DNA from: Chaetomium olivaceum
Lineage: Eukaryota; Ascomycota; Sordariomycetes; Sordariales; Chaetomiaceae
Direction of reading: 5' to 3'
NCBI GenBank assembly: GCA_039881045.1
Contig: JAYWVB010000002.1
Location: 806,001 to 870,000, forward strand
DNA length: 64,000 nucleotides
In this document: positions 36,518-47,469 of the stretch, one piece after another
Layout of the letters: the number at the start of each line of letters is the position of its first letter
Position numbering within the stretch: position 1 is the stretch's first letter
Notes under the pieces: generated by a model
What the model was told of the DNA's origin: nothing
The model's database searches: none
Seen by the model: the letters and a program-made list of their open reading frames with translations, nothing else
Translations under genes and position numbers: made by a program

Positions 36518-38052
36518 TCACGTGTCCTCCGTAAATCTCGACGTTGAACCCCTCGATCCGTCTCGCGGCACAAAGCTGCGGGCGGCGGAATCTTGTGGTT
36601 GTAACGTCGTGGGGAAGACGGACGGGCGATGGCCTGGCGGTAACGGACCGTGTTCGTGGAGGGGCGTTCGTTGCGCGCCATCTCGGTAAATGGGGACGCC
36701 GCTGACGGGCCGCATCGGTGATCCCAGTTGGAAAGGGTTCGAGCTTTCCGAAAACGCTTGCGAGTCTCGGTAGTAGTACGACCCGCTACCGACGCTATCG
36801 TGTGGGTCGGTGTACCCGTCTCCGCCGGATTCGAGGACCGAGACCAGCTTCTTGCCGGACACCCTGTAGAATCCCTTCTCCTGGGTGGCCGACTCGGCAG
36901 GCGGTGCCTCGATCGCGCGTTTGCCGCTCAACTTGGCGAGAGCGGAGGGTATCGCAAACGCACCCGCGCGCTCGGTCATGCCCGTCCCGCTGCTGGGGCT
37001 AGCTGGTCCCGGTGATGAAAAGCCCCTGCCCCGGGCCGTGCTGTCCCCGTCGCCCAGCAACATGATGCCTTGACCGCGCTGCCTCCTCCACTTCAACAAG
37101 TACAATAGTGCGATGGCGATGAGCGCGATACCGGCGATGCTACCGACAACCCCTCCAACGACAGCGTTCCGAGTCGCGGGGGCGAGACCAGTCGGCTCGG
37201 GTGTGGGTTCGACGGGAACGGGAGTGGCTGCTGCTGTGGCCTCAGCGTCGGTTTTTGCCCTGTCCCCGGTTCCGCCGGCGGCAAATGTGGCGGTATTGGC
37301 GTCGGTGGTAGAAGTCCAGAGAGAGCTGCTGCTCTTAGTAGAAGCGAATGTGGAACGAGAAGGTGAAGTTCGTGAATAGTTCGAAAAGAGGCCTGTCGTG
37401 TGGTTGCCAAAGAGTGATGGTGGGCGAGCTACCAAAGAGTTAGTTAGGGGGTGGGCATAAAACAACGACGGGTTTCGCGAGACGCACTAGACGACGAAGA
37501 ATTGGTAACCCCAGACAAGGTGGGGAATGCAGAGGTGCTGCTGAAAGGAGTGGACGTCAGCGTCTCCGAGGACGCAGACAAAGTAGTAGATGAGGACGTC
37601 TCCGACTCGGCGGAGGTTGTCGAGGACGGCGTGTCATGGGCCGGATCGGGAAGCAAGCCAGAAAGAGGCACGCTGGGCAAAGGGAGAGACACGGTGGGCA
37701 ACACGTCGCCGAGCGCGGGCAGACCGGCAGTGAGACCGGCCGGCAAGCCTACCGCGGTGGGGGGTGCGACGGAATCCAAGGTCAAGGTGTCGACGCTGGT
37801 GACGGCGCCCGTGGCATCGATGTAGTGAACAACGGACACGGTTTGGACGATGACGACCTGGCGGCCATGCAACTTCTCGTTAGGTGAACGAATGTGTGGT
37901 GAGGTGATATCGGCCTCGGGGGTGGTGTGCAAACGACGGTGTTGGTGAAGATGCAGATGCTGGTGGTTTAGATCGTGGTTGTGGACATGGTTGTGGCGGG
38001 TGCTGCGGGCCTGAAAGAGTGATGGCCCGCTGGCATCGCCTTGGTTAGTCAT
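36518..38052 (-). CDS. single-pass membrane protein with Ser/Thr-rich ectodomain (Mid2/Wsc-like architecture)
   Basis: Two exons, 38052-37488 and 37428-36518, give 1476 nt and 491 aa. The intron is 59 nt with GTGCGT, a branch region CTAACTAAC and TAG. The N-terminal third is His-rich (HNHVHNHDLNHQHLHLHQHRR at about 20-40). It is followed by GRQVVIVQTVSVVHYIDATG, a segment seen in other fungal cell-surface proteins. Residues about 120-275 are Ser/Thr/Pro-rich and likely O-glycosylated. One transmembrane helix lies at about 277-300 (AVVGGVVGSIAGIALIAIAL) and is followed by the basic stop-transfer KWRRQR. The roughly 190-residue cytoplasmic tail contains GFYRVSGKKLVSVLESGGDG and YYYRDSQAF. The architecture resembles Mid2/Wsc-type wall-stress sensors. 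I do not see a WSC cysteine domain, and no normal signal peptide is visible, so the helix may act as signal anchor or the true start may lie elsewhere. Confidence 0.8.
37429..37487 (-). other. intron of the membrane-protein gene
   Basis: This is a 59-nt intron with donor GTGCGT, branch site CTAACTAAC and acceptor GGTAG. It joins a split Thr codon (A|CT) and fuses the Ser/Thr-rich part with the transmembrane part. Confidence 0.8.
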
Positions 38053-39653
38053 AGCGCTTGCGTGGCTGTGAAAACGAATGTGGGCAAGAGCTGCGGAAAA
38101 AAAAAGAGCGGCCTTCGGTGGGCACGAATCGAATGGCAGGCTAGCAGCCCGACCCCGTATTCGAGAGTCTTGTCGATGGGCTGGATGGATGAAAGCTCGT
38201 AAAATCGAAGCTGGCTGTGCGCGTGATCCGGAGGGGTCGGCTCGTCATGGTCGCAATCATCCAGCCAAACACCTCGCCCGACTCGTCGAAAGAAAAACCG
38301 GAAATGTCGAATTAACCGTCCCTTCTTGCAGCCAAAAGCTGATCGTCAATGCGCTGCGTCTTCTCTAGGAGGGACCGGGGGACACTTCGATTCGGGATGT
38401 GCCGTCAAACTCACCCGTTCCACATGTCCGCGATGCTGGAGGATGTCAATCGCACCGGCACGCTTGACAACCAGTGTGAAAGAAAAGAAGAGGCCAAGAG
38501 GGTAGCGCGAACGGGCGGCGCCGCGTGGATATTCTTTTCTCGCAGCATTGTCCCAGCATTCTCCCGACCAAAAGATCTATTTTAATTTAAATTGCCGGCC
38601 CAAGAAGAGCCCCCAGACAGCGAGCTCCGCAGTGGTTGTCGCAATTGTCGAGAGCAACTGGGCCTGAGCCTGCGCTGCCAATCTCGCTTCCCTGGCCGTC
38701 CCGGGCTTCTCCCCCATCACAGGCCCACCATTGGCCAATCGTCTTCTCGAGGCCGATGCAGGAATGCGGGCATCCACCATCCCATTGGCCGAAGATCTTG
38801 AACATGCGTTTGATGGATGGCCCCCACCCTGTTCGGCCGATTGCCTGCTTTGCAGAGGAAAAACACGAGATTCGAGTTTCAATGGACGTCCCGTCACGCC
38901 CCTCGGGGTCCCCACTCGTGCCGACCTCCCACTTGCTGCCGTCAGCGTGTGCCACGACACGAGAAGCAAAGTGGGATTCGATAGGTGGTTGACAAGATTG
39001 GGTTGCCAGGTGCCAAAATATCGAACCCGAAGATTGGGGGTTCTGTACAGAGGCTCTGAAGGGAACATCCGAGTCGTCTCATCCTTGTGAAGGGGTCACT
39101 TTTCTCCTGTTTCAAGGTTCGGGTTCGGGATGTGGGCTGTTTCTTTTACTTCAGGTTGGGAAACTTCAAACACCCGACTGGCCACCAGTAGCTCCTTTCG
39201 GGCATTGACGTCGTTCCCCTACCAATTTGGTATACTTTGAGTGTTTCACACACTTGATGCTGTTGTTTCTTGCACCGATGGCGACCATGGGCCATCCAGA
39301 TACACTTTTCTTTTGCTTGGAAACCGTTTCAATATCAGTACGGAAATAAGGTGTATCGCACGTACTGAATACGCTGGCTTGAGCGTAAATACCGTCATCA
39401 TCGTTTTCGCTCTTCGCGTTGATGTCGGGCATGAAGTGCGCCAAGGTTGCCCCCTCTTAGTCCAACCCAAACCATGACCAACACCACCCGCACTTTGACT
39501 AACAACGACTCCTAACTATTGCCTAATGAGCCCCATTTGCCACGCTAGAAACGAGCATTAAATACCCTCGGTTCGCGCTCTCTGAGGACTCGAGGTGCCA
39601 AAAGAATTTACACAACACACTCCAATTTTCTCTCAATTTTCTCTCAATTCACC
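38053..39653. other. intergenic region between divergent genes
   Basis: This 1.6-kb stretch serves as the promoter region for the leftward membrane protein and the rightward Gln-rich gene. A TATA-like word TTAAATA lies at about 39559-39565, some 90 bases before the ATG at 39654. I see no other feature. Confidence 0.45.
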
Positions 39654-40185
39654 ATGGCCGGTTCAAGAATGTGTCCGTGTGCGTCATGCTTCGGCTCGAC
39701 TCCGCAATACACCCCGGTTCAGCATCAACAGCAACAACAACAACTTCAACAACACCAACCCCACCCACAACCAAGCTTTCTCAAGGCGAAGAAGGAAGAC
39801 AGCATGTTCAGCAAATTACGACGAGTTCACAGCACTGAGAGCACTACCTCAACTTTGGTCGGGCTGACTACAGACATGCAACCGATGGGCATCTCAGACG
39901 AAAAGTAAGCAGCCGGCTGCTAAAAGGACTTGACAGGAGCGATTGGCGTTGGGATGGTTTGAATGGGTTGGATGGTTTGTTCGGAGTTCAGGTGCAAAGG
40001 CGCTGAGCTGACTGAAAAGGGCGATGGCTTCCAAGTTCCGCCGTTGAAAAAGGTAAGGGTTGGCTTCCAACAGCTCGCCTCCTACCCCTTTGGTTTTGTT
40101 CCGCTGACGAGAGCTCTTGGACTAACTGCGTAATCCGCTCCTGTAGGTTCAAGCCCAGCTGATGACCAGGTTCCTGGCGCGCTGA
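39654..40185 (+). CDS. small Gln-rich protein, three exons, unknown function
   Basis: The ATG at 39654 lies in a near-perfect context (CACCATGGCC). Exons 39654-39904, 39992-40052 and 40147-40185 total 351 nt and 116 aa. The introns have donors GTAAGC and GTAAGG and acceptors TTCAG and TGTAG. The second has ACTAAC as branch site, and both splices keep frame. The N-terminus has a CPCASC cysteine cluster (residues 7-12), then a Gln/His/Pro stretch (QHQQQQQQLQQHQPHPQP, about 23-40), then a basic Ser/Thr-rich part (SKLRRVHSTESTTS). The C-terminal exons give CKGAELTEKGDGFQVPP and end LMTRFLAR. There is no signal peptide or membrane helix. I do not recognise a family. The exon structure, start context and matching phases argue for a real gene. 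Unspliced, it would stop after 84 aa. Confidence 0.62.
39905..39991 (+). other. intron 1 of the small Gln-rich gene
   Basis: This is an 87-nt intron with donor GTAAGC and acceptor TTCAG. It splits a Lys codon (AA|G). Reading through would hit TAA immediately. Confidence 0.6.
40053..40146 (+). other. intron 2 of the small Gln-rich gene
   Basis: This is a 94-nt intron with donor GTAAGG, branch site ACTAAC and acceptor TGTAG, in phase 0. Confidence 0.6.
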
Positions 40186-41859
40186 AGATACTCCACTGAC
40201 AAAAAGCCTGCGTGATTGAGTATGCTAACCTGTGGCATGACCTGGACCTTGATTTGACCTGATCCCAAGTCTCGCCCCCCACTTGAGCTATAGCCATTAC
40301 TCATACATACTCAAAAGTCGAAACTTAACTAGTGGAATATAAAAAAAGAAAAAAGAAAAAAGAAAAAAAGGAAATGCATTTCACGATCGTTCCCTGCTGT
40401 CCGATTCCATGATTGTGCTCTATTATGATGTCAAAGGTACCTAAGTACCTGAACTAATCACTAACAAACACTTTAATATCCTTGTGCGAATGCGATGTCT
40501 CCTAAGGCTCCATTTGCACTTGGTTATAGGCAGATAATGTGGCAGCTCTTTCCGCTTGACTACCTAGGTAGGTAGTTTTAAACTGTGAATTGCATCTTTG
40601 AGATTCAGAAATTTGAATGGGCATTCTGGTTTCCGCCGGAACCTTCTTGTTGAATGTTCTCAAACCACCACACCCTTTCTAAAAGAACCTTAATAGGCGG
40701 GTCGTCAGGTTCCTGAAAGTTCCCAATCCTTATCACACAGCTTTAATCTTCTAAAAGATTGCTAGCAAGAGAGCTGGTTATTGTACTTGAACAGTTAGGA
40801 AAATATACCGGGTCAAATGGTAGTGTCTCACCTCTAGTCTCAGAATGTCACCAGGCAGTTTCTTTTATTGCGTCCTCCTTTAACGCCGCTGACTTTAGTT
40901 GTCTTCCTCTTTATAGCAAGTGTGGTGAGGTCTCATGAAAAGTCGAGTGAGGTGATTCGCTCTGTGACTTTCAGAACCGAAGGAGCATACCTTCCCGAGA
41001 CCAGCCGTGGCGACGTGGACTGAAAGCAGGCGTATGTGTATTTGTTTACTCACTTCTAGGAACTTGTGAATGTGCGGTTCCTGGGAGGCCTCGGTAACGC
41101 TGTCTTTACTTCTGCCTATGGTAGTATGTGAGAAGCATCTTGACCTCTTTCCTTCCAACAAAGGTTAGTTCTAAACCCTGAGAGCCGGTTTCCTTGCGCA
41201 GGCCTAGGGCACCCCTGGTTTCACATGCAAGCATGAAGTGCTCAGCTGCTTTCAAGTAGCTTCCTCTGAAGTTCGGCGGCGGGTTTGAGAAGCTTGGACT
41301 GCTTGAATTCTGCTTCACAACCATGGGAAACACCATATGATTACATCCTGCTTTCTTAACGATGCTTGAAGATGAGTGCAATCCTGCCATCTCTTCCTTC
41401 TTGGTACGTTTTCTATCTCGCTATTACGAGTTTGAGATGATCTGGTTTTTCTCCGACACCCTTTGTTAAGCCTGAGAAACCCGGTCAGTTCCATTTGCTT
41501 CCTTCATCCCACTTCTTCTCGACCAACTAAGACCCGCCGGTATTGACTCTTTCTTCTCCAAGCAGCTTTCCCACCATCTCTACAAGTTCCGATCCCAACA
41601 GCCACTTCTCCTCCCGACCGACTTCCTCCCCATAGCAACAACCACGACCATACCACAGTGGGGACGAAGCTGGCCGCAAAGGTCGAAAGGTAGCCAAGGG
41701 CTGGTGTTTACACCGACGAGCTCTTTTTCTTCACTTTTTCTTTTTTTTTATCCTACATTTTTCCCACCCCCGACGGCATTTGCCCAGCTTCGTGGGCGTT
41801 TGATTGCCCTCCAAGCATTCAGCTTTGCTTGCTGCCTCCTTGATCGCCCAGCTGCCAGG
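40186..41859. other. intergenic region, AT-richer than its neighbours
   Basis: This 1.7-kb stretch holds the purine run at 40341-40370 and a CTACCTAGGTAGGTAG palindrome-like word at about 40560-40576. Two short minus-strand open frames (about 40895-41390) have no motif and are not called. Confidence 0.45.
40341..40370. repeat. A-rich microsatellite (A5-7 G)n
   Basis: Runs of five to seven A are separated by single G residues over 30 bases. The stretch is non-coding and lies just downstream of the small Gln-rich gene. Confidence 0.85.
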
Positions 41860-44800
41860 ATGTCGTTTCCGCCGGTTTCATTGGCGGTTTACTTCCCGCC
41901 AGAACTCGAGGGGAACGCGGAGCAGGGCTCTCAGCCAGAGACCAAGCCCTCTGCAGTGGGTCAAAGTAAGTTGTTTGTGTTGGGTTGTGGGCTTGTACTT
42001 GAACTCGAATCCTACAATTTTTTGGGTCAGAGTCATTTGTTTCTCATCAATAAGTGGCGCTACCTGTCAGTGGCAACAAAGCTGACCTGACACGCCGCTG
42101 GGTAAGAGGCAACATACTGTTAGTCTTTTTTCCTTGTCTGATGCCAGTATGAGAAGCTTGTTTGCCAAAGGTTGATTGTATTGTCAGCAAGATGTCACAA
42201 GAACTTACCTCTTCTCCCAAGTTACAAGCCTGTGAGCCTAAGCTAACAACTTGAACCAGCAGAAACACCCTCTACCTCCAATCCGCATGTCCACCCTTGG
42301 ATGGCCATACAAGAATTCAAGCCAGCAGTTAACTTCTCTACAGATGTAAGAGCTGCTAATGTGAACACGGCTCACAGAGCAGTTGCGGGCCAATAGGCCT
42401 TGCATACATATCTAGTGCACCTGGCCGTCTCATGTCTTACTTCAGACGGTGCTTTAAAATTAGAGCATCGTCTGGTTATACATGTCCATATCCCATTATC
42501 AACCCTCTATCACTTACATCATCTTTCATTCCGTCCGCTCCTCCAGAGTCTAGACGGCGGCTAACTCACCCCATAGACTTACCCACCATCATCCTCTCCC
42601 ACGATGGTAGACAAAGTGAGCCACCCCAAACCTCGGACACCACCAACACCAAACCTTTGCATTCCGACGCCGAAGACGAAGACGAAGACGAAGAACAAGA
42701 ATACTGGAACGACCACGACCACGACTCCAACTTCAACTCCGACTCCGACTCCGACCCCGACCCCGACCCGTCAAACCTGTCCTCACAGAGCGGAGGAGAA
42801 GACCCGCAGCAGCAACAGCAGCAGCAGCAGCATCAGCAGCACGTGTGGCTGAGCGACTCGGAGCGAGTGCGCGTGGCCTTCAAGCGCTGCCGCACGAGCG
42901 CGGAGCGGGTCGACCTCGACCGCTCGCCCTTCTTCCCGCGCACGGCGGGCGAGTATGCGGGGCTCAAGGCGGGCATGCTGGAGGACAGGGCTGCGCGGCT
43001 GCGGGCCAAGGTGCGGGAGCGGGAGAGGGCGAGGGCGCTCAGGCTGCGGGCGACGGGGGGCGACGAAGGGACGGGTCCGGAGGGGGGGACGGAGACGGGG
43101 ACGGCGCGGTGGAGGAGGGTGGTTGTGGTGGGGAGAGGGGGGAGGGTGGAGGAGAGGATGGTTCCGGTTTATTATGACTATGGGGGTCTGGAGGGGGGTG
43201 GGACTGCTGCTGTTGTGTCTGCGGCTGCGGCTGCGGTTGAGGGTTCCTCGATGGGGGTGGATGGGGAGAGTGGCGTCCAGGGGGGAGCGGCCGCGTAAGT
43301 GCAAATGTTTGATCCTTTCCCTCCGCTGAACTGCCTTCACTGACACTTCCGTTATAGAAATACTAACCTAGGGAGCTACCAGGGTGGAAGTATTGCAACG
43401 TAAGTCGCCCCCTTCACTACTACTACCCATTACTAACCTTTCTCCTCGCCTCATAGCACCCTTAACACAGCCGATCACTGGGCTCAACCCCTGCTTTACT
43501 TTCCGTCGCCAGTCGCGCTCGACTGGATTAACTTCGACACAAGGCCCTTTATTTCCTATGAACCCGTCCTGTTCCAAGCACATCAGGGGACGGAGCCCTA
43601 TTCCTACACTGGCCAGGACTGGCCCGATTCGCAAGCCAACGCTACCGCTGGCTACCACGTAAGCCCTATACTGCCTCCTCATTCCGACTCCGGACATCGG
43701 CGCACCCGTTCGGCCGCCATATTGAGAGAGGTTGCCGCACATGCTGCTTTCCGCCATCGTAGCGTTGACGGAATTACGCAAGGAAGAACCGATGGCAGCC
43801 ACCATGGGCAGAATTGGCTTGATGACGATGATTACGACTCCGACTCCTCCTTTACCCCGAGTGATTACAGGACTCAGCGTGGCATGAATATGGGGACGCT
43901 AATGGAGGAGTTTCCGTACAACGCATGGTGCAGTCACAATGTGGTTTGCAACTTCTTCGCCAGGGACAACTTTACAAATGATCCGACTATAGTAGCAGAA
44001 GTTGAGAATGGGGACACGGGAAGAGACCAGAAACATTCTGTGCTCGAACGCAATGGACACAACGAAGGTGGGAGCGAGCGGAAGGATCGCGACGATGGTG
44101 CTGGTCTCCTAGACGACAAGCTCGACAATTTGGAGCTCAAGAAGACGCTTGCTGGCACGATGGAAGCTAAGGGCAAGGACAAGGAAGCGGGATACGCGAA
44201 AGACAACCAGCTCGGCGTCCAGGACGAGAAAAAACACGCCAGGGAGGAGCATGCCAACGGGTTCAATATCGAGGAAGACAACGCCCAACGCCGGCAGGTG
44301 GCAGAAGACAAGAGGCAGCCAAACGTACCAAATCCCCATGCCCGGGTTTTCACTCCTTCCACCGCGAGCACTTTCACGCCCAGCGACTATGACACGTGCA
44401 AGCTCAACAACCAGCACACTCAAAACACCGACACCATCCTTATAGCCCCCCCACCACCACCCACCGCGCCGCAACTCGCAACCGGCCCGCTCAGCCACCG
44501 CGACGGCCTCTCCCCCTTCTTCGCCCACCCATCCAACCCCTTCACCCCCACCGCCCCGGGCTCGCTAGCATGCGACTGCGACTGGCCCACGGTGGCCGAG
44601 CTGACCAGCGAAGGCGAGGGCCGCATCAAGCGCTGGGACACCACCACCACCATCACCACCACCAACACCACCAACACCACCACTCCGCGGTCTTCCTTCT
44701 CCAACCCTTCCAACACAGACCTCAACCCAGACCCCAACCCCAACCCAAACTTCGACGCGGACACCACCACAAACCTCCTTACAACAACAAACACATCCCT

Positions 44801-45233
44801 GGGCCGCTTCCTCCCCCTCCCGCGCCTCCGCAACACGATCGACCCGCGCCTGGGCAACATCACCATCACCCTCCCAGACCTCACCTCCCTAATAACCCCA
44901 ACCCCAACCCCAAACCCAGACCCAGACCCAGACCCGGACGCGGACGCGGACCGGGAGGCACCGCACAGCAACGACACCGCCGACGGCATCGACAGCGGCG
45001 GAACGGCGCCATCGCTCCCATCGCTACCCTCGCTGCCGTGGGAGGTGCGCGCGATAGCAGGCGAGCGGCGGTGGGACTTGCACGGGGCGCGGCGGCTGTG
45101 GGAGGTGTGGGGGTGGCGGTTTGAGGACGAGGAGGAGGGGTGGGATTGTTGGTTTGTTGCTGGGGGTAGTAGTGGTGGTGGTGGTGAGGGAGAGGAGGAG
45201 GTGGTGGGGTTGGGGTTGGAGTTGGGGTGGTGA
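41860..45233 (+). CDS. large low-complexity ascomycete protein, function unknown
   Basis: The secure part is three exons: (42577 or earlier)-43294, 43358-43399 (42 nt) and 43457-45233. Their introns are 43295-43357 and 43400-43456, both GTAAGT..TAG. My preferred first exon is 41860-41965 (MSFPPVSLAVYFPPELEG), which leaves in phase 1 at GTAAGT and fits the acceptor CCATAG at 42576. The total is then 880 aa. The alternative is a start at the ATG at 42432. The protein has an Asp/Ser-rich stretch, poly-Gln (QQQQQQQQHQQH) and a basic helical part (LRAKVRERERARALRLRATG). A more ordered section follows (ALDWINFDTRPFISYEPVLF), with WCSHNVVCNFFARDNF further on. There is then a charged Lys/Glu region and long Thr/Asn/Pro/Asp repeats near the C-terminus. 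No known domain was recognised. A nuclear or scaffold role is possible, but this is only inference from disorder. Confidence 0.62.
43295..43456 (+). other. two introns around a 42-nt exon
   Basis: Introns 43295-43357 (63 nt) and 43400-43456 (57 nt) flank a 14-codon exon at 43358-43399. Both have donors GTAAGT and acceptors ATAG, and the second contains ATTACTAACC as branch site. Phases 2 and 2 agree with the surrounding frames. Confidence 0.75.
44637..45230. repeat. coding simple-sequence repeats with telomere-like words
   Basis: ACC/AAC triplet repeats encode Thr/Asn runs at about 44640-44692. AACCCC-type repeats lie at 44725-44748 and 44894-44916 and encode Asn-Pro and Thr-Pro runs. GACCCA repeats encode Asp-Pro. 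The complementary G-rich words GGGGTTGGGGTTGG lie at 45206-45228 near the stop codon. Confidence 0.75.
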
Positions 45234-45500
45234 TGGCGCTGGGGGTGTTGAGTGGTGATGAGGAGGGGGAGAATGGGAATGGGGGTGAGGGGGGTTGAGA
45301 GGGTGGAGGGTGATGGTGAAGGTGGAGGTGAGGATGGGGTGAAGGGCGAGAGGGGAGATGGTAATGGTGATGGTGATGGTCAAGGTGATGGTGAGGTTCA
45401 GGGTGAGGGTGGTGGTGGTGATGGTGGTGATGACAGCCAGGGTGAATCGAGGGAGGAGGGGGGTGGTGGCCATGATGACGGAGACGGGGAGACGGTCTAA
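45234..45500 (+). repeat. G-rich imperfect GGTGAT repeats
   Basis: Imperfect repeats of GGTGAT and GGTGAGG units occur, for example 45362-45432. The strand asymmetry is strong, with very few C on the plus strand, and G-run spacing would allow G-quadruplexes. Confidence 0.7.
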
Positions 45501-47469
45501 GAGGTGGATGCCAGATGAGCTTGGGAACCCCGGTTGGAGGGAGGATAAGAATCGGTTGGTTGGTTGGTGCTTGCTTGCTTGACTGGAAGTTTGGAAGTCA
45601 GTCATGTTGGTTGGCTTGAATCGGAAGGTCAGGCACCACCAAGCGCTTAACAGGAGAGACAACGGCGTCTCAAAGCCACTGGATGAAGTGCAGCAGCATT
45701 TCCGTTTTTGAGATCCAACATCAAGGAGTGAAATCATGAGGACACACCCTGGGATTTCGTTTAGTTCTTTTTTCTTCTTATTTCGCTCATCTTTGCCTTT
45801 CATTCTCGATATTACCATTAACTATGGCTAACTTTTGGGCAAGCAAAGGCTCAAGATTCGCATCCTTGCAAGAGAATGTTGCTGGTAGCGAAATTAGTTA
45901 GTTCGGCCATGACCCGACACTTTGGTAACTCTCACTCACTGCCGCCTTGTTTGTGCTATTATTATGCATCTTGGTTGCTCCCGAATCATGATTGAACCCC
46001 CCATCCTAAAACCATGACGACATGCATGAAGTTCTTCTGGGTTGGATAAAGCACACTTATCCAAGACACATTCATGGTTTGTAGCGAGCCAAACCTGGGA
46101 CTTTGAGACGGCAGGTGATTGTCAATCTCGCCTGTTTCCGATAGTTACACAGCTTGAGATGGGTCCCGGAATTTGGGTCTGGCCAGGTCGCGAGGTTTTA
46201 ATTCTCGAATCTGAGGAAGATAGAGTTGCAGGGCCGGGCCGAGGGCTGGCCTGGCCTGATCTGGCAAACACAAGAGGCAGGAACCGCTTCAAGGTGAAAA
46301 GATCGGATGACAAGTAGTGCGTGGCGTTGAAGATCGGCGGCAGATGTGCAGAGACAACCCACTGGTCCAGTGCAGCTGGTTCGGCGCCCACTGTAATTGG
46401 CCAACCGAGTTCAACAGGAGCGGCTCGCAGGAGAGAGCAGCCCCGGGTCTTGGCCCGCAGTTGACCCCTGCGCTGTTCGTTTCAGATCATCACCTGTCGG
46501 ACCTGTAGCTGAGGTGCGTCCATCCCTTGCAGCTGCGCCCGTTGACATGGAGGCAAGGCGAGGCGCTGACAACCTGGAATCGAACAGCGCCGTCTCCAAC
46601 TGTGCGCAGTAGGTACATGTACGTACCCAGTAAGGTAGCCGCACATCGCTGCCTAGACTGCGTTGAAAACACCTGATTTTAGACCAACACGACAATGCCA
46701 TAGGCGGTAAAGAGAAGGAAGAGATAGAAGACGGGTTGCTCCGCCATGGCGCTGGCCTAGCGTGGGAAAAACGTCTTTTAAAAGTTGCGGTAAGGAGACG
46801 TCGAGGGTACTTCATGCGTGTCATTGCAGCCGTCAAAGGCACGCCCAACAACGGGGGAAAACAAAACCAAATCCTCAATTTTCTGTCAGCCGTGTTGGCC
46901 TGGCCTCGTAGTACTTTTGCGCAAAACGTAATTCGTCGAGATAGGAGTAGGATCGTGCCATGGTGACTCGAGCCCAACGTACCGTTCCTGTAATTGCTTG
47001 TCCCGCACACAAAGGAGACCCCTGTCATCTGGGCCCATCGAGGGGCTGACGCCCACTTTTGTCCACTTCCCTTTGCTGTCCCCTGGATTTATTAGCGGAA
47101 CCACGAGCAGAAAAGGGAACGAAACAAAACGAAACGACACGCAACAGGATTGCAAGAACGCACGCCCACACCGATATTTCACGACCTGGACGACCTCAAC
47201 CCTATCTTCTTCCTACTGTGTAGGTAAACCATACCACGACGCAGCACTGCATCCCTGTGCCGATCGATCGTCCTCGGAGCAATCCACGTTGCGCGCTGCC
47301 ACTTAGCACCTATCTTTCCCCCCCCACCGCCCATCGCCTAAATTCCATGAGCACACGACCTCGCGCCTGAGCATTCCAATAACTAACACCTGCCCCGCCG
47401 GTCATCGATTTGGTATTCCTAAACGGCGGCAGCGAGGGCGTGAGAGAGGCCTCTGACGCACACGTAATC
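45234..47469. other. intergenic region with a G-rich repeat at its left end
   Basis: From 45234 to about 45500 the plus strand is dominated by GGTGAT/GGTGAGG/GGGAGG words. This creates long but meaningless open frames. The rest shows no gene, tRNA or mobile element. The right part must include the promoter and 5' UTR of the Gyp5-like gene. Confidence 0.5.

Noticed and set aside
40895..41390. Two overlapping minus-strand frames (88 and 94 codons)
   Set aside because: They have no motif, their splice signals do not join them in a consistent phase, and they lie in AT-richer intergenic DNA.
45024..45818. 264-codon minus-strand frame full of Thr/Ile/Leu/Pro
   Set aside because: It is the antisense of the low-complexity exon end and of GGTGAT repeats. 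There is no independent coding evidence.
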